The notes below the pieces were generated by a model. The model was not told where the DNA came from, made no database searches, and saw only the letters and a list, made by a program, of their open reading frames with translations. From positions 186,001-250,000 of the forward strand of contig JACJZU010000004.1 in NCBI GenBank assembly GCA_020635435.1: a stretch of 64,000 bases of DNA, given 5' to 3'. The stretch comes from Flavobacteriales bacterium. GTDB taxonomy: Bacteria; Bacteroidota; Bacteroidia; NS11-12g; UBA9320. Of this stretch, positions 52,330 through 62,135 are shown piece by piece (position 1 is the first letter of the stretch; each line of letters opens with the position of its first letter). The translations under genes and the position numbers were made by a program.

Positions 52330-53850
52330 TCACACCTTCCCAACCTCCAAAATCATCCCCACCACCTTCTTCGATCCCGTCTCCGCCTCCGCATGGATCA
52401 TAGCACCGGCCTTGAACTGCACAGCCTCGATCAGATCCGAGCCCACCGCAGCATTCACCTTTTGCAGAAAATTCCCGGATACGGCATTCAAACTCCTATT
52501 GATCGCCTGAGGATCCAGAGGTTCTTTACTCACGAGCACTAAGATGCGATCTCGATCACCTATCTCATCGGCCATGAGCGATTGTTCCCTCGGGAATAAG
52601 CGTGTACCGGTGATGCCGAAGTACGGACTGTGCTTTTCGGTATAAGGGAAAAGCACATAGGACGAACCGTCGGTCTCCTCCCCGAAAATGTAAGTGTAAC
52701 ACTCAATGCTATTGTTGAATTCAACCTTGAACCGGGTTCCCTTGGGTATAGCTTGTACAGTCTCAAATACGCCGTATGCCTTCGATCGGAGCGGGATCGC
52801 CTGTTTCGTTTCATTCACGATCAAACCAAGGTCCAAAGCGAATTTCTTCGGATCCTGTTTTTCGCTCTCACCCATAGGATGCAGGCCGTAGGCCTCTTTG
52901 GTGAAATGCAGAAAATCGTCGTAGCGCACCCATCCGAATCCCCGATCGCCCCATTCCGGGCCCCAGCTGTTCATGATCTCGAACGCACCTCCCTGGTAAT
53001 TATCGTCGTAGCCGATCACGCACATGGCATGTCCGCCCATTCCACGCATGGCATAATCCGAACGGGCAGGTTGCCAGAGTTTCTTACCCATCATGGATTG
53101 CATGAAACTTTGCCCGACCATCATCCCGATCACAACAGGAGCTCCCTGCGCCAGATTTTCTTTGATCGCATTGAGATCGACTTTGCCGTAATTCTCTGAA
53201 AGCCGTTCGAAACCTCTGCTCCTGAAACTTGCCATTTTACCCGCCAGTTCCCGATCGGGTAGCCGATCGCAATCGTGTTCATTATAAGCAAAATCGGACC
53301 AGGGCAATACCCCACGGTTCTCCATGGTCTCCATGGCTTTGTGAATATAGGCACCCTGACAATTCGGTAATTTGATCTGATTGTACAGGGAAGAAGGGCT
53401 GAAGGCCACTATATCCGGATTCTTTCCTTTTGCCCGTGCCTCTAAAATGGTGCGCGCTGCATAACTACTCGACCACCCCACGCACGAGCCCTGCGAACCC
53501 TGATTCCGTATCCGCGGAGTGTACTGCCTTAAACTAACTTTAACGGGTAAACTGTTCTTGTAATCCGATGCAAGTGGTTCGTAGATGTTGCTCTGCTCGT
53601 ATACCTCCGGGTCGGTCTGAAGTCCCATGGCCAGGGCAAGTTGCTCCTCCAGTTCGCCTGCAGGAAATAAACTTCCTCTGAATAAATAGGCCGCTCCACC
53701 CAGCAATAACAGTGGGAAGAGTAGTTTTGGCCGCTTCACAATAAATTTCAAGAGCACAGGCAATAGTGCCAATAAAGGATTCGCACCACCTTTTTTCCCT
53801 TCATTTTTACGAGGTTGTGGCTTCTCGTCGTCGACCATTCGAATAGGCAT
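52330..53850 (-). CDS. Papain-like C1A cysteine protease with C-terminal DUF4384-like domain
   Basis: 506 residues. One N-terminal membrane anchor (about 40-60, LLFPLLLLGGAAYLF). The peptidase C1 domain has the catalytic Cys in RNQGSQGSCVGWSSSYA (near 120), His in GGHAMCVIGYDD (near 270) and Asn in EIMNSWGPEWGDRGFGW (near 290). The last 170 residues, with YTYIFGEETDGSSYVLFPY, resemble DUF4384. No propeptide or sorting domain was seen, so it is probably an anchored periplasmic enzyme. Its stop codon lies 1 bp from the minisatellite. A TATTTTTG box (53885-53892, minus strand) lies 35 nt upstream. Confidence 0.9.
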   Translation of the reverse strand: MPIRMVDDEKPQPRKNEGKKGGANPLLALLPVLLKFIVKRPKLLFPLLLLGGAAYLFRGSLFPAGELEEQLALAMGLQTDPEVYEQSNIYEPLASDYKNSLPVKVSLRQYTPRIRNQGSQGSCVGWSSSYAARTILEARAKGKNPDIVAFSPSSLYNQIKLPNCQGAYIHKAMETMENRGVLPWSDFAYNEHDCDRLPDRELAGKMASFRSRGFERLSENYGKVDLNAIKENLAQGAPVVIGMMVGQSFMQSMMGKKLWQPARSDYAMRGMGGHAMCVIGYDDNYQGGAFEIMNSWGPEWGDRGFGWVRYDDFLHFTKEAYGLHPMGESEKQDPKKFALDLGLIVNETKQAIPLRSKAYGVFETVQAIPKGTRFKVEFNNSIECYTYIFGEETDGSSYVLFPYTEKHSPYFGITGTRLFPREQSLMADEIGDRDRILVLVSKEPLDPQAINRSLNAVSGNFLQKVNAAVGSDLIEAVQFKAGAMIHAEAETGSKKVVGMILEVGKV

Positions 53851-54016
53851 AGCTGCAGAAAATTTTAGTTGAACCGCTAAAAGGCCAAAAATAGGTTAGA
53901 CCCTGAAGATTTGGTTAAAATTTAGATAGGCGCGATGTACAGACCGGAGGCGTAAATGCCCCTTAGGGTGGCCTGTCGTCGATCAATTCAATGATCCCCG
54001 TGAATTAAAAGCCTCA

Positions 54017-56245
54017 TTAGGCGTAGGCTCCGACCCGGAGTTTCTCCTCAACGGAATTATCGTAGATCTTTCGGAATTCGTCGATCGAACCGTAATCCTC
54101 ATTGTCGATGAAGATATGGTTGCCGCTAACCTTGCCCAGAACTCTGAAATGCACGTGTGCTGCCGTGATCTGTTCCTGCACCGCCTGCAGATCGGCAGGG
54201 TCGATTGAGATCACGATGCGGCTCTGTCCTTCACCGAACAAATAAGCATCAGGCCTTTCACTGCGGTTTGTTTCGATATCAAATCCCAATCCGTTGGGCA
54301 ACGAACTTTCGAGCAGGTTGATGAATAAACCGCCTTCCGAAATATCATGACAGCTCTTGATCTTACCGGTCCGAATGAGTTGAGTGGTCAATTGTTGAAC
54401 CGCATATTCCTCATCCAGGTGGAAGTGTGGTACCATCGAATGTTCGATACCATGGAATTTGGCTACATATTGCGAAGATCCCAGGCAAACGATCTCTTTG
54501 CCCAACATGATGATCACATCGCCGTCGTCCTTGAAATCCAGCGTGGTTATATGCTCCTGCTTCTCGATCAAACCAACCATCCCGATGGTAGGAGTAGGGT
54601 ACACGGCCGTACCATCTTCCGTGTTTTGGTTGTAAAAACTCACGTTGCCACCGGTTACAGGCGTTCCCAATTTTTCACAGGCAGCTTTCATACCCAGGAT
54701 GCTATTGGCAAATTGCCAGTAAACACCTTTATCATACGGGTTGCCAAAATTCAGACAATTCGTTATGGCGCTGGGTATACCACCGGAACATACAATATTT
54801 CGCGCTGCTTCTGCAACGGCAATGGCAGCTCCCGTTTCAGGATCGGCATACACATAACGCGAATTGCAGTCTACCGTTAGTGCCAACGAACGGTCGGTTC
54901 CATGTATGTGCACAATGGCCGCATCTGTATGCCTGTTGGTGCTTTGTGTAATGGTTCCCACCATGGAGTCATATTGCCTGTAAACCCATCTTTTGGAGGC
55001 GATATTGGGTAAACCAGCTATAAAACGCGCAACCTTCTGAAGATTTTGAGGCTCAGGTACATCGTTGGTCGAGAAGGAGTTCACTTTATCGACATAGGCC
55101 GGCTCACTATACTCTCGCTCGTAAACAGGTGCTCCGCCCCCGAGAACCAGGTGATCTGCCGGCAGATCGGCCGCTACTTCACCGTGTCGCAGGTAAACTA
55201 CCCTGCCCGTATCTGTAACCTCTCCGATCTTGGCGTAGATGAGCTCCCATTTCTCGAGAATGGCCTCAACTTCCGCTTCCCGGCCCTTTTGAACAACTGC
55301 CAGCATACGTTCCTGTGATTCGCTGAGGAGTATCTCCCAGGCCGTCATATCCTCCTGCCGGAGGGGGACTTTATCCAGGTCGATGAGCATGCCTGTTCCG
55401 CTCTTGGCACTCATTTCCGAAGTGGAACAGGTTATACCGGCAGCACCCATGTCCTGCATGCCCACTATAGCCCCGGTGTCCCGAAGCTCCATACTTGCCT
55501 CCAGAATGAGTTTTTCCCAGAACGGATCGCCAACCTGAACAGCGGGCAGATCTTCCATGGAATCCTCCGAAATATCCTTAGAAGCGAAGGCCGCACCATG
55601 GATCCCATCCTTCCCGGTTCTGGATCCAAAGATGTACACCGGATTTCCCGGTCCATCCGCCACCGCTGATATGGTCTTTCCAACCTCTACGATCCCAACA
55701 CTCATCGCGTTAACCAGAATATTAGTTTCGTAGCAATCGTCGAAATACACTTCACCTCCAACCGTCGGGATCCCAAAGGAATTACCGTAATCACCAATTC
55801 CTTTCACCACTCCCTTCACCAACCAACGCGTGCGGTCCGTGTCGATGTTTCCGAAGCGCAATGAATTCAATTGAGCGATCGGGCGGGCCCCCATCGAGAA
55901 GATGTCGCGGTTAATTCCACCAACACCTGTAGCAGCACCCTGATAAGGCTCTATGGCCGATGGGTGGTTGTGCGATTCGATCTTGAAGCAACAGGCCAGT
56001 CCACCTCCAATATCAACCAGTCCGGCATTCTCTTCCCCGGCTTTTGCCAGCATCATATCGCCCTCTTTGGGTAATTTCTTCAGCCAGAGGATCGAATTTT
56101 TATACGAACAATGCTCACTCCACATCACCGAGTAAATACTCAGTTCATTGAAATTCGGCGTTCGCCCCAATTTCTCAACAATGAGGTCGAACTCCTGGGG
56201 GAGTAGCCCTAAACTTTTCGCGGTATCAACTGTAACTTCCGACAT
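54017..56245 (-). CDS. purL: Phosphoribosylformylglycinamidine synthase subunit PurL
   Basis: 742 residues, the length of the small type PurL that works with separate PurS and PurQ. Characteristic stretches: SIYSVMWSEHCSYKNS, ESHNHPSAIEPYQGAATGVGG (ATP/Mg site), GGEVYFDDCYETN and QDMGAAGITCSTSEM. It makes FGAM from FGAR, ATP and glutamine-derived ammonia in purine synthesis. No other pur gene is in the window. A well-formed promoter precedes it at 56280-56307. Confidence 0.96.
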   Translation of the reverse strand: MSEVTVDTAKSLGLLPQEFDLIVEKLGRTPNFNELSIYSVMWSEHCSYKNSILWLKKLPKEGDMMLAKAGEENAGLVDIGGGLACCFKIESHNHPSAIEPYQGAATGVGGINRDIFSMGARPIAQLNSLRFGNIDTDRTRWLVKGVVKGIGDYGNSFGIPTVGGEVYFDDCYETNILVNAMSVGIVEVGKTISAVADGPGNPVYIFGSRTGKDGIHGAAFASKDISEDSMEDLPAVQVGDPFWEKLILEASMELRDTGAIVGMQDMGAAGITCSTSEMSAKSGTGMLIDLDKVPLRQEDMTAWEILLSESQERMLAVVQKGREAEVEAILEKWELIYAKIGEVTDTGRVVYLRHGEVAADLPADHLVLGGGAPVYEREYSEPAYVDKVNSFSTNDVPEPQNLQKVARFIAGLPNIASKRWVYRQYDSMVGTITQSTNRHTDAAIVHIHGTDRSLALTVDCNSRYVYADPETGAAIAVAEAARNIVCSGGIPSAITNCLNFGNPYDKGVYWQFANSILGMKAACEKLGTPVTGGNVSFYNQNTEDGTAVYPTPTIGMVGLIEKQEHITTLDFKDDGDVIIMLGKEIVCLGSSQYVAKFHGIEHSMVPHFHLDEEYAVQQLTTQLIRTGKIKSCHDISEGGLFINLLESSLPNGLGFDIETNRSERPDAYLFGEGQSRIVISIDPADLQAVQEQITAAHVHFRVLGKVSGNHIFIDNEDYGSIDEFRKIYDNSVEEKLRVGAYA

Positions 56246-56279
56246 GCTTATGGCAGGGATTTAGAATTCCCTGAGCCGG

Positions 56280-56307
56280 CAAATTTAAGGACTATTTCGG
56301 CCCTCAA
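56280..56307 (-). promoter_or_regulatory. Promoter of purL
   Basis: Minus strand TTG (56307-56305), 17 nt, TAAATTTG (56287-56280); both match the Bacteroidota consensus. It is 34 nt before the purL ATG. No purine riboswitch structure was found in the short leader. Confidence 0.65.
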
Positions 56308-56427
56308 CCCCGGCCTAGGGGTCGGGTCGATAACTTTTTACATCCTCGAACCCGTTGAAACTACATTCCAAAACTTCCCATGTGGCGTTTTCAACTGAAA
56401 TACCCATTTTCGAATAAAAACAGAATT

Positions 56428-57318
56428 ATGCCCGGCTTTATCAACGACCCCAATCTGTATGTTGAAAATGGTGAAGGTTTTGCGCTTGCCGATTTCGACA
56501 CCAATTACCGGGGATATCTGCGGAAAGAACAGGATGCCGTTGAAAAACTCGAGGCCGATAAGCTCAAACTCCACGATCTGCAACGCATTCTGTATGCGGT
56601 AGATAATCACAGCGTGCTACTGATCTTCCAGGCCATGGATGCCGCGGGGAAGGATAGCACCATCAGACATGTGTTCTCCGGAATGTTCCCCCAGGGCGGA
56701 CAAGTATTCAGCTTCAAGGCACCATCCCGAACAGAACTCGATCACGATTACCTTTGGCGCACTTCCCTATGCCTGCCCGAACGGGGTAGGATCAGCATTT
56801 TCAACCGATCTTACTACGAAGAGGTGCTCGTTACCAGAGTGCACCCGGAATACATTCTTGGTCAGCGCATTCCAGGTATTGATCAGCTTTCGGATATTGA
56901 TGAGGATTTTTGGCAAAAGCGATTCCGGGCCATTCGCGATCATGAAAGACACCTGGCGGAAAATGGGACCGTTATTCTTAAGTTCTTCCTCAATGTGAGC
57001 AAGAAAGAGCAGAAACGACGATTTCTGAGCAGGATCGATACGCCGGAGAAAAACTGGAAATTCAATTTCGACGATCTGAACGAAAGGGCGCATTGGGACG
57101 CCTATCAGCATGCATACGAACAGGCTATTCGCCATACAGCAGCCGAACATGCACCCTGGTATGTGATACCCGCCGACCGTAAATGGTTCATGCGAGCCGC
57201 CGTGTGCGACATCATTACCAGCAAACTCGAAAGTTTGGGACTCCACTATCCAACTTTGAGCGAACAGGAGCAGCAAAAGCTGGAACTTGCCCGAAAAATG
57301 CTCAAAGATGAGTTGTAA
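56428..57318 (+). CDS. PPK2-family polyphosphate:nucleotide phosphotransferase
   Basis: 296 residues from ATG 56428; the frame is open 16 codons further to 56380, but the conserved part starts with MPGFINDP and the earlier codons look unrelated. Walker A is FQAMDAAGKDSTIRHVF (near 72-88), the Walker B region is ISIFNRSYYEEVLVTRVHPE (near 130-150), and the lid Arg-rich part is KKEQKRRFLSRID. PPK2 enzymes phosphorylate nucleotides using polyphosphate; class I prefers NDP and class II prefers NMP, and the sequence alone does not tell me which. Single gene between the divergent purL and a T9SS protein. Confidence 0.9.
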   Translation: MPGFINDPNLYVENGEGFALADFDTNYRGYLRKEQDAVEKLEADKLKLHDLQRILYAVDNHSVLLIFQAMDAAGKDSTIRHVFSGMFPQGGQVFSFKAPSRTELDHDYLWRTSLCLPERGRISIFNRSYYEEVLVTRVHPEYILGQRIPGIDQLSDIDEDFWQKRFRAIRDHERHLAENGTVILKFFLNVSKKEQKRRFLSRIDTPEKNWKFNFDDLNERAHWDAYQHAYEQAIRHTAAEHAPWYVIPADRKWFMRAAVCDIITSKLESLGLHYPTLSEQEQQKLELARKMLKDEL

Positions 57319-57413
57319 AAAAGCTTTCCCAGGCTAAAACAGAACTTGCAAAATCGGCTGAAAAGTCGTAACGTGGTTGTACTTTTTCAAGTCGTACCAC
57401 TTAAAGTTCTGTC

Positions 57414-60400
57414 ATGAAAGCGCATTTCAAACAATTCAGGGCACTTGCCTTATTCCTGATCATTGGAACCTCCGGATCGGCAACTGCACAATGCATCAGT
57501 TCGTTCCCCTATACAGAGGATTTCGAGAAATTCAGTCGTATTCAGGAGATCGAGGCCTGTAACGCAACTATACTTGGGGATACCGCCAACGGATGGCTGC
57601 AGGATCAATTGGATGGCGGCGAATGGCGTGCAGATACAGCCGGATCTCCCTCCATTGGGACTGGTCCGGGCGCTACCGATACAACGAATGGAGTAGGTGT
57701 GGGAACTGATTACAATCCGGGTAATACGGGAGGTCGCTATCTGTATACGGAGGCTAGTTCTGCCACCGGATGTGCCAACAAGGAGATCAGCCTCATAAGT
57801 CCGTGTTTCGACCTCAGCGGGACCTCCTATTACCGGATCAAATTGGCCTATCATATGCTCGGTGCCGGTATGGGCAGCCTTCACATTGATGTTTACGATT
57901 CCAATACCTGGGTGAAGGATGTATGGAAGATCTCAGGCGATCAGGGGGCCAAATGGCAAGTGGCCATTATAAGCCTTGCGAACTTCCACAGATCCGTTAC
58001 CCGAATCCGCATTCGCGCCGTGATGGGTAGCAATTTTCTCAGCGATTGCGCGATCGACGATTTCAAGATCGAGGCCTTCAATCCTCCGGATGTCGATCTG
58101 ATCACCCTGGAAGTGCGCAATTCCTCGGCCGGCTATCTCCAGATTCCCTTCAAACAAGCCGATAGCCTCCGCTTTTGGGGAAAAGTGAAGAATGAAGGGG
58201 TGAAAACGGCATCCAACAGCCGTTTGGTAGTTGAGCATGCATCCTGGAAGGATAGTGTTCGTTTCGGGGATCTCACTTCGTTTGAATTCGATAGCGGCTT
58301 CGTGGCCGGTAAGTTCATGCCGTACAAGGGGATGGATAATTCATTCCTTTTCCGCGTGCGAAGCAACGCAAGCGATGCCGACCCATCGAACGATACCATG
58401 CGCATGCGCACCGGTTACAACGACAGTATTTACGCCAGAGACGACGGCGCATCCACAGGTGGATTGGGCTTCAACGGAGCCACAGGTGGACAGGTCGGGC
58501 AGATGTATGAACTCCTGCGCGACGATACATTGACCAGTATTTCCTTTTACATAGCCAACCCGGTGGCGGGCGACTCGGTGAAAGTACACCTCTACGAATT
58601 TGGAACCACACCGGGTAACCGCATCGCATCTACTTCGCATGTGCGACTCGTTGCCGGAGTAAATTGGTATACCCTGCGTTTCCCCTGTGATCAGGCGTTG
58701 AAAAAAGGGAAATACTTCGCCGCCGTTCAGCAATTGAACCTGAACAACATGTCGCTCGGCTATTCCGGTAAGTACTATGTGCCCAATTCGGCGTTTTACA
58801 ATGGTGGAGCAAGCTGGGTTGAATTGGGAAGTGCCAACTTCAAAGTTGTGATGATGGTGCGCTTCAACCTCGGTAAGGTCAAATACCCAAAGGTTGAGAT
58901 CAATAGCCCCGACAGCAGTTGCTCAGGGCAACAACTCACCTTAAGTGCCACAGGTGCGAAATCCTATGTTTGGAGTTCAGGAGGAGTGATCCGCGATTCA
59001 ACAAAGGCTACCGTGCAGATCAATCCGACCAATAGTTTTTACGTTACGCTCCGGGGAACGGATGCATGCGGACTCACCCGACAGGCATCAAAGACCATCA
59101 AGGTAAATAGAACTCCTTCCGGTAAGGTGAGCGCCGATACAACGGCATGTGTCGGCGATCGGATCACCCTTCGGGCCTCCGGTGGTTCATCCTATCAATG
59201 GGAAGGGGGCCCTTCCAACCAGAACTGGAACTATGAGGTGAAATCGAGCGCCCTAGTGGTTGTACTCATCGATTCGGTCAACGGATGCCGGCGCCGGCTT
59301 ACCACCAACATTACCGCCAGCAGCGCTTCTGTACGAGCCTCAAACGATACCTCCGTTTGCGCAGGATCCCTCTATCAACTCAGCGCGCAGGGCGCGAATT
59401 CCTACCAATGGGTAAATGGACCGGCCACTGCAAAATGGAACATTCGTCCCGGATCCAATTCAACTTATGTAGTATGGGGTTTCAATCCCTTAGGATGCAA
59501 GGCCATCGATTCCGTGCGCATTCAAACCATTGCAGGTCCTTCGGTGCAAATTTCAAACGATACGGCGGTCTGTTTCGGCGATCGAGTCCTGCTCAAACTT
59601 TCCGGAGGAACAAGTTGGCAATGGAAGGGCGGTCCAACCACACAAAACTGGAATGTGCTCCCGATCTCGACAGGTTACTATTTCGGCACCGCTAAGGGTT
59701 CCGGAGCATGTTCTACTACCGATAGTGTTTACATACAAGTAGAGAAACGGCCCGTTCTCGATCTGCGGAACGATACAACCATTTGTGAAGGTATTTCCCT
59801 GCTCCTGCACGCCCGTTCGGCCGATATGCCAACCTATATCTGGAGTACTGGCGCAACAACCGATCGGATCACAGTTCAACCTGCCAGCACTACCAGCTAC
59901 AAAGTTTCTGCTTTCAATTCAATTGGTTGCTCAACATCCGACTCGGTCCGGATCAGCGTCAACCCGCTTCCAAGGGCATCATTCACGTATACATTGAATG
60001 CAAGGGATATAACCCTAAGTAACAAATCACAACACGCCACATCCTATTCTTGGGATTTCGACGATGGCTCCGGCAGCAGCGACCAAAATCCATTCCATCG
60101 CTACAAGATCGACGGGAATTACAACGTAAAGCTCACTGTGACCAATGCATGTGGAACCGACGATACAACCGTATTGATCGAAGTGCTCAATCTGTCGGTA
60201 CATGACGAGTGGAGTGATCTGTTGCACATATTCCCCAACCCGGCTGATCGCCGGGTTCAGATCCTCCCCGGCGATGAGCAGTTGGAATTGCGTTCTGTAA
60301 ACCTCATCGACGCTATGGGCCGCTTTGTTTCGGTGCCTATGACCACCCAGATTGGAGTTGATCGTGTATTGGACTTATCGGCAGTGCATCCCGGCATGTA

Positions 60401-60461
60401 TTTGCTGCAAGTCGAAACGCCACGAGGAACCATCCTGCGCAAGTTATCGGTGGTGCATTAG
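57414..60461 (+). CDS. Secreted T9SS-type protein with Ig-like and PKD domains
   Basis: 1015 residues. Signal peptide with ALALFLIIGTSGSATA then Gln. Residues about 30-220 (FPYTEDFE ... YYRIKLAYHMLGAGMGSLHIDVYDS) resemble a MAM/jelly-roll domain. Several Ig-like units follow, with patterns such as DTTICEGISLLLHA and DTAVCFGDRVLLKLSGG. A PKD domain (YSWDFDDGSGSSDQNPFHRY) is near 870-940. The last 80 residues (LHIFPNPADRRVQILPG ... HPGMYLLQVETP) are a type A T9SS sorting domain. Probably a cell-surface or secreted protein; no catalytic motif was seen. Confidence 0.86.
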   Translation: MKAHFKQFRALALFLIIGTSGSATAQCISSFPYTEDFEKFSRIQEIEACNATILGDTANGWLQDQLDGGEWRADTAGSPSIGTGPGATDTTNGVGVGTDYNPGNTGGRYLYTEASSATGCANKEISLISPCFDLSGTSYYRIKLAYHMLGAGMGSLHIDVYDSNTWVKDVWKISGDQGAKWQVAIISLANFHRSVTRIRIRAVMGSNFLSDCAIDDFKIEAFNPPDVDLITLEVRNSSAGYLQIPFKQADSLRFWGKVKNEGVKTASNSRLVVEHASWKDSVRFGDLTSFEFDSGFVAGKFMPYKGMDNSFLFRVRSNASDADPSNDTMRMRTGYNDSIYARDDGASTGGLGFNGATGGQVGQMYELLRDDTLTSISFYIANPVAGDSVKVHLYEFGTTPGNRIASTSHVRLVAGVNWYTLRFPCDQALKKGKYFAAVQQLNLNNMSLGYSGKYYVPNSAFYNGGASWVELGSANFKVVMMVRFNLGKVKYPKVEINSPDSSCSGQQLTLSATGAKSYVWSSGGVIRDSTKATVQINPTNSFYVTLRGTDACGLTRQASKTIKVNRTPSGKVSADTTACVGDRITLRASGGSSYQWEGGPSNQNWNYEVKSSALVVVLIDSVNGCRRRLTTNITASSASVRASNDTSVCAGSLYQLSAQGANSYQWVNGPATAKWNIRPGSNSTYVVWGFNPLGCKAIDSVRIQTIAGPSVQISNDTAVCFGDRVLLKLSGGTSWQWKGGPTTQNWNVLPISTGYYFGTAKGSGACSTTDSVYIQVEKRPVLDLRNDTTICEGISLLLHARSADMPTYIWSTGATTDRITVQPASTTSYKVSAFNSIGCSTSDSVRISVNPLPRASFTYTLNARDITLSNKSQHATSYSWDFDDGSGSSDQNPFHRYKIDGNYNVKLTVTNACGTDDTTVLIEVLNLSVHDEWSDLLHIFPNPADRRVQILPGDEQLELRSVNLIDAMGRFVSVPMTTQIGVDRVLDLSAVHPGMYLLQVETPRGTILRKLSVVH

Positions 60462-60604
60462 GCGGAATGCATTCCGAAGAGGAACGAATAGGTTCTCCTT
60501 CGGTGAAATGTCCCTGATTCTGTACCCGGTTCAGGACAATAGGCAGCTCGTGTGGGTTTTCTGAGTTTTCATGAATTTCTGAAAGTGCATGGTGCGACGT
60601 ATAG

Positions 60605-61120
60605 TTGTTGGTGGAACTAGAACAAGCACGAAGTAGCTTCATAGAAACTTGGGGCCAGTTGGGAACTCAATGGGGTATAAACCGGACCATGGCTCAGATC
60701 CATGCCCTGCTCCTGAGTACAGCCGGCGCTCTATGTACCGATGATGTGATGGCGCAATTGAATATCTCCCGGGGGAATGCTAATATGAATTTACGGGAGC
60801 TGGTAGCCTGGGGCATCGTACGCAAGAAATTCGTGAAAGGGGATCGCAAAGAGTACTTTTACGCTGTTCAGGATTTGTGGGAAGTGGCACGACTCATTGC
60901 CCGGGAGCGCAAAAAGCGCGAATTGGAACCCCTTCTTCGACTGTTGAGCGATATTGGAAATGTCCAGGGTAAAGATCCGGAGACCCATCAATTCAACCGC
61001 CTTACCTCGGAACTGAGGGAAATAGCGCAGCATTCCGACGAATTGATCGAGTTGTTCACCCGTACGGAACCCACGGCATGGATGAGAGGCGTAACCCGGT
61101 CTTCAACAAGTTCGAAATAA
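60605..61120 (+). CDS. GbsR/MarR-like winged-helix transcriptional regulator
   Basis: 171 residues, with TTG 60605 or GTG 60611 as start because no in-frame ATG precedes the first helix. The winged-helix DNA-binding domain spans about 20-85 (GQLGTQWGINRTMAQIHALLL ... DDVMAQLNISRGNANMNLRELVAWGIVRKKFVKGDRKEYF), matching GbsR-type regulators of the MarR superfamily. A helical C-terminal part follows. It is 4 nt before the SRPBCC membrane protein gene, which it probably co-regulates. Confidence 0.85.
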   Translation: MLVELEQARSSFIETWGQLGTQWGINRTMAQIHALLLSTAGALCTDDVMAQLNISRGNANMNLRELVAWGIVRKKFVKGDRKEYFYAVQDLWEVARLIARERKKRELEPLLRLLSDIGNVQGKDPETHQFNRLTSELREIAQHSDELIELFTRTEPTAWMRGVTRSSTSSK

Positions 61121-61124
61121 AGAA

Positions 61125-62066
61125 GTGAAAACAAGCATACGATCATTCCTGCCCGTTTGGATCGCCGTAGTATTCGGTGCACTCATAATGGGCCTGTCGA
61201 TCTACTCTTTTGAAACCTACGGTTTAAGTGTATTCCTGCTGGGACCTTTCCTACTCGGTTTTATCCCGGCCTGGATGCAAACGCGTCGTAATAACACCGG
61301 CTTCGTATCGGCTCTGAAATATGCGCTGCTTACCCTGATGTTGGCTTTGATCCTCATGCTCATTCTTCTGCTGGAGGGGATAGTCTGCATAAGTATGGCA
61401 TTGCCCATACTTGTATTACTCAATATAATGGGTGCCGGCATTGGACATTTGATGGCACGTCGCAGAGGGGGGCCAACCCAACGTGTACCAATGTATGTCT
61501 TGCTACTTACACTGCTTGTAGGAACGGCAGACTTCATAAGTCCCGATCCCGAACTGCGCTCCGTAACTACCACGATACACGTACATGCGCCTATTGAGCA
61601 TGTTTGGCAGAATGTGGTGGAATTTGATACGATCCGAGAAGAAGCTTCCGGAATTTTCAGGTTTGGAATTGCTTGTCCCACACACGCCGATCTGCGCAAC
61701 GAGAACGGCCAATTGGTTCGCTACTGCCATTTCAGCACGGGTCCTTTTGTTGAGCCGATCACCTCTATCAATGCACCCACAGATCTTCAGTTCGATGTGC
61801 GCAGTCAACCCGATCCAATGAGCGAGCTCAACCCCTTCGGGGAAGTTCGTCCTCCGCATCTGAGTGATCAGTTCCGGTCCGAAAAAGGAGCCTTTCAGCT
61901 TACCCCCATAGATAGCGGGAATACACTGCTACAGGGCACTACATGGTACCGTTCAGGGTTCAGACCCTCCTGGTATTGGGATAGCTGGAGCCGTTTCATC
62001 ATTCACCGGATCCATTTGCGGGTACTCGACCATATTGCAACAACGGCGGAGGAAATGAATAACTGA
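61125..62066 (+). CDS. Membrane protein with C-terminal SRPBCC-like domain
   Basis: 313 residues, GTG start 4 nt after the regulator. Four hydrophobic helices span residues 7-125. The C-terminal part from about 145 (SVTTTIHVHAPIEHVWQNVVEFDTI) has the N-terminal strand pattern of the START/SRPBCC lipid- or ligand-binding fold, continuing with YCHFSTGPFVEPITSINAP and TLLQGTTWYRSGFRPSWYWD. The ligand is unknown. The pair with a GbsR-type regulator suggests a stress- or envelope-responsive module. Confidence 0.75.
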   Translation: MKTSIRSFLPVWIAVVFGALIMGLSIYSFETYGLSVFLLGPFLLGFIPAWMQTRRNNTGFVSALKYALLTLMLALILMLILLLEGIVCISMALPILVLLNIMGAGIGHLMARRRGGPTQRVPMYVLLLTLLVGTADFISPDPELRSVTTTIHVHAPIEHVWQNVVEFDTIREEASGIFRFGIACPTHADLRNENGQLVRYCHFSTGPFVEPITSINAPTDLQFDVRSQPDPMSELNPFGEVRPPHLSDQFRSEKGAFQLTPIDSGNTLLQGTTWYRSGFRPSWYWDSWSRFIIHRIHLRVLDHIATTAEEMNN

Positions 62067-62135
62067 GTTTCACCTGGTTCAAATGTTCGGCTTCGCCATT
62101 TGTTTTCCGTTATTTGAAGCTCAGAATCAATCAAA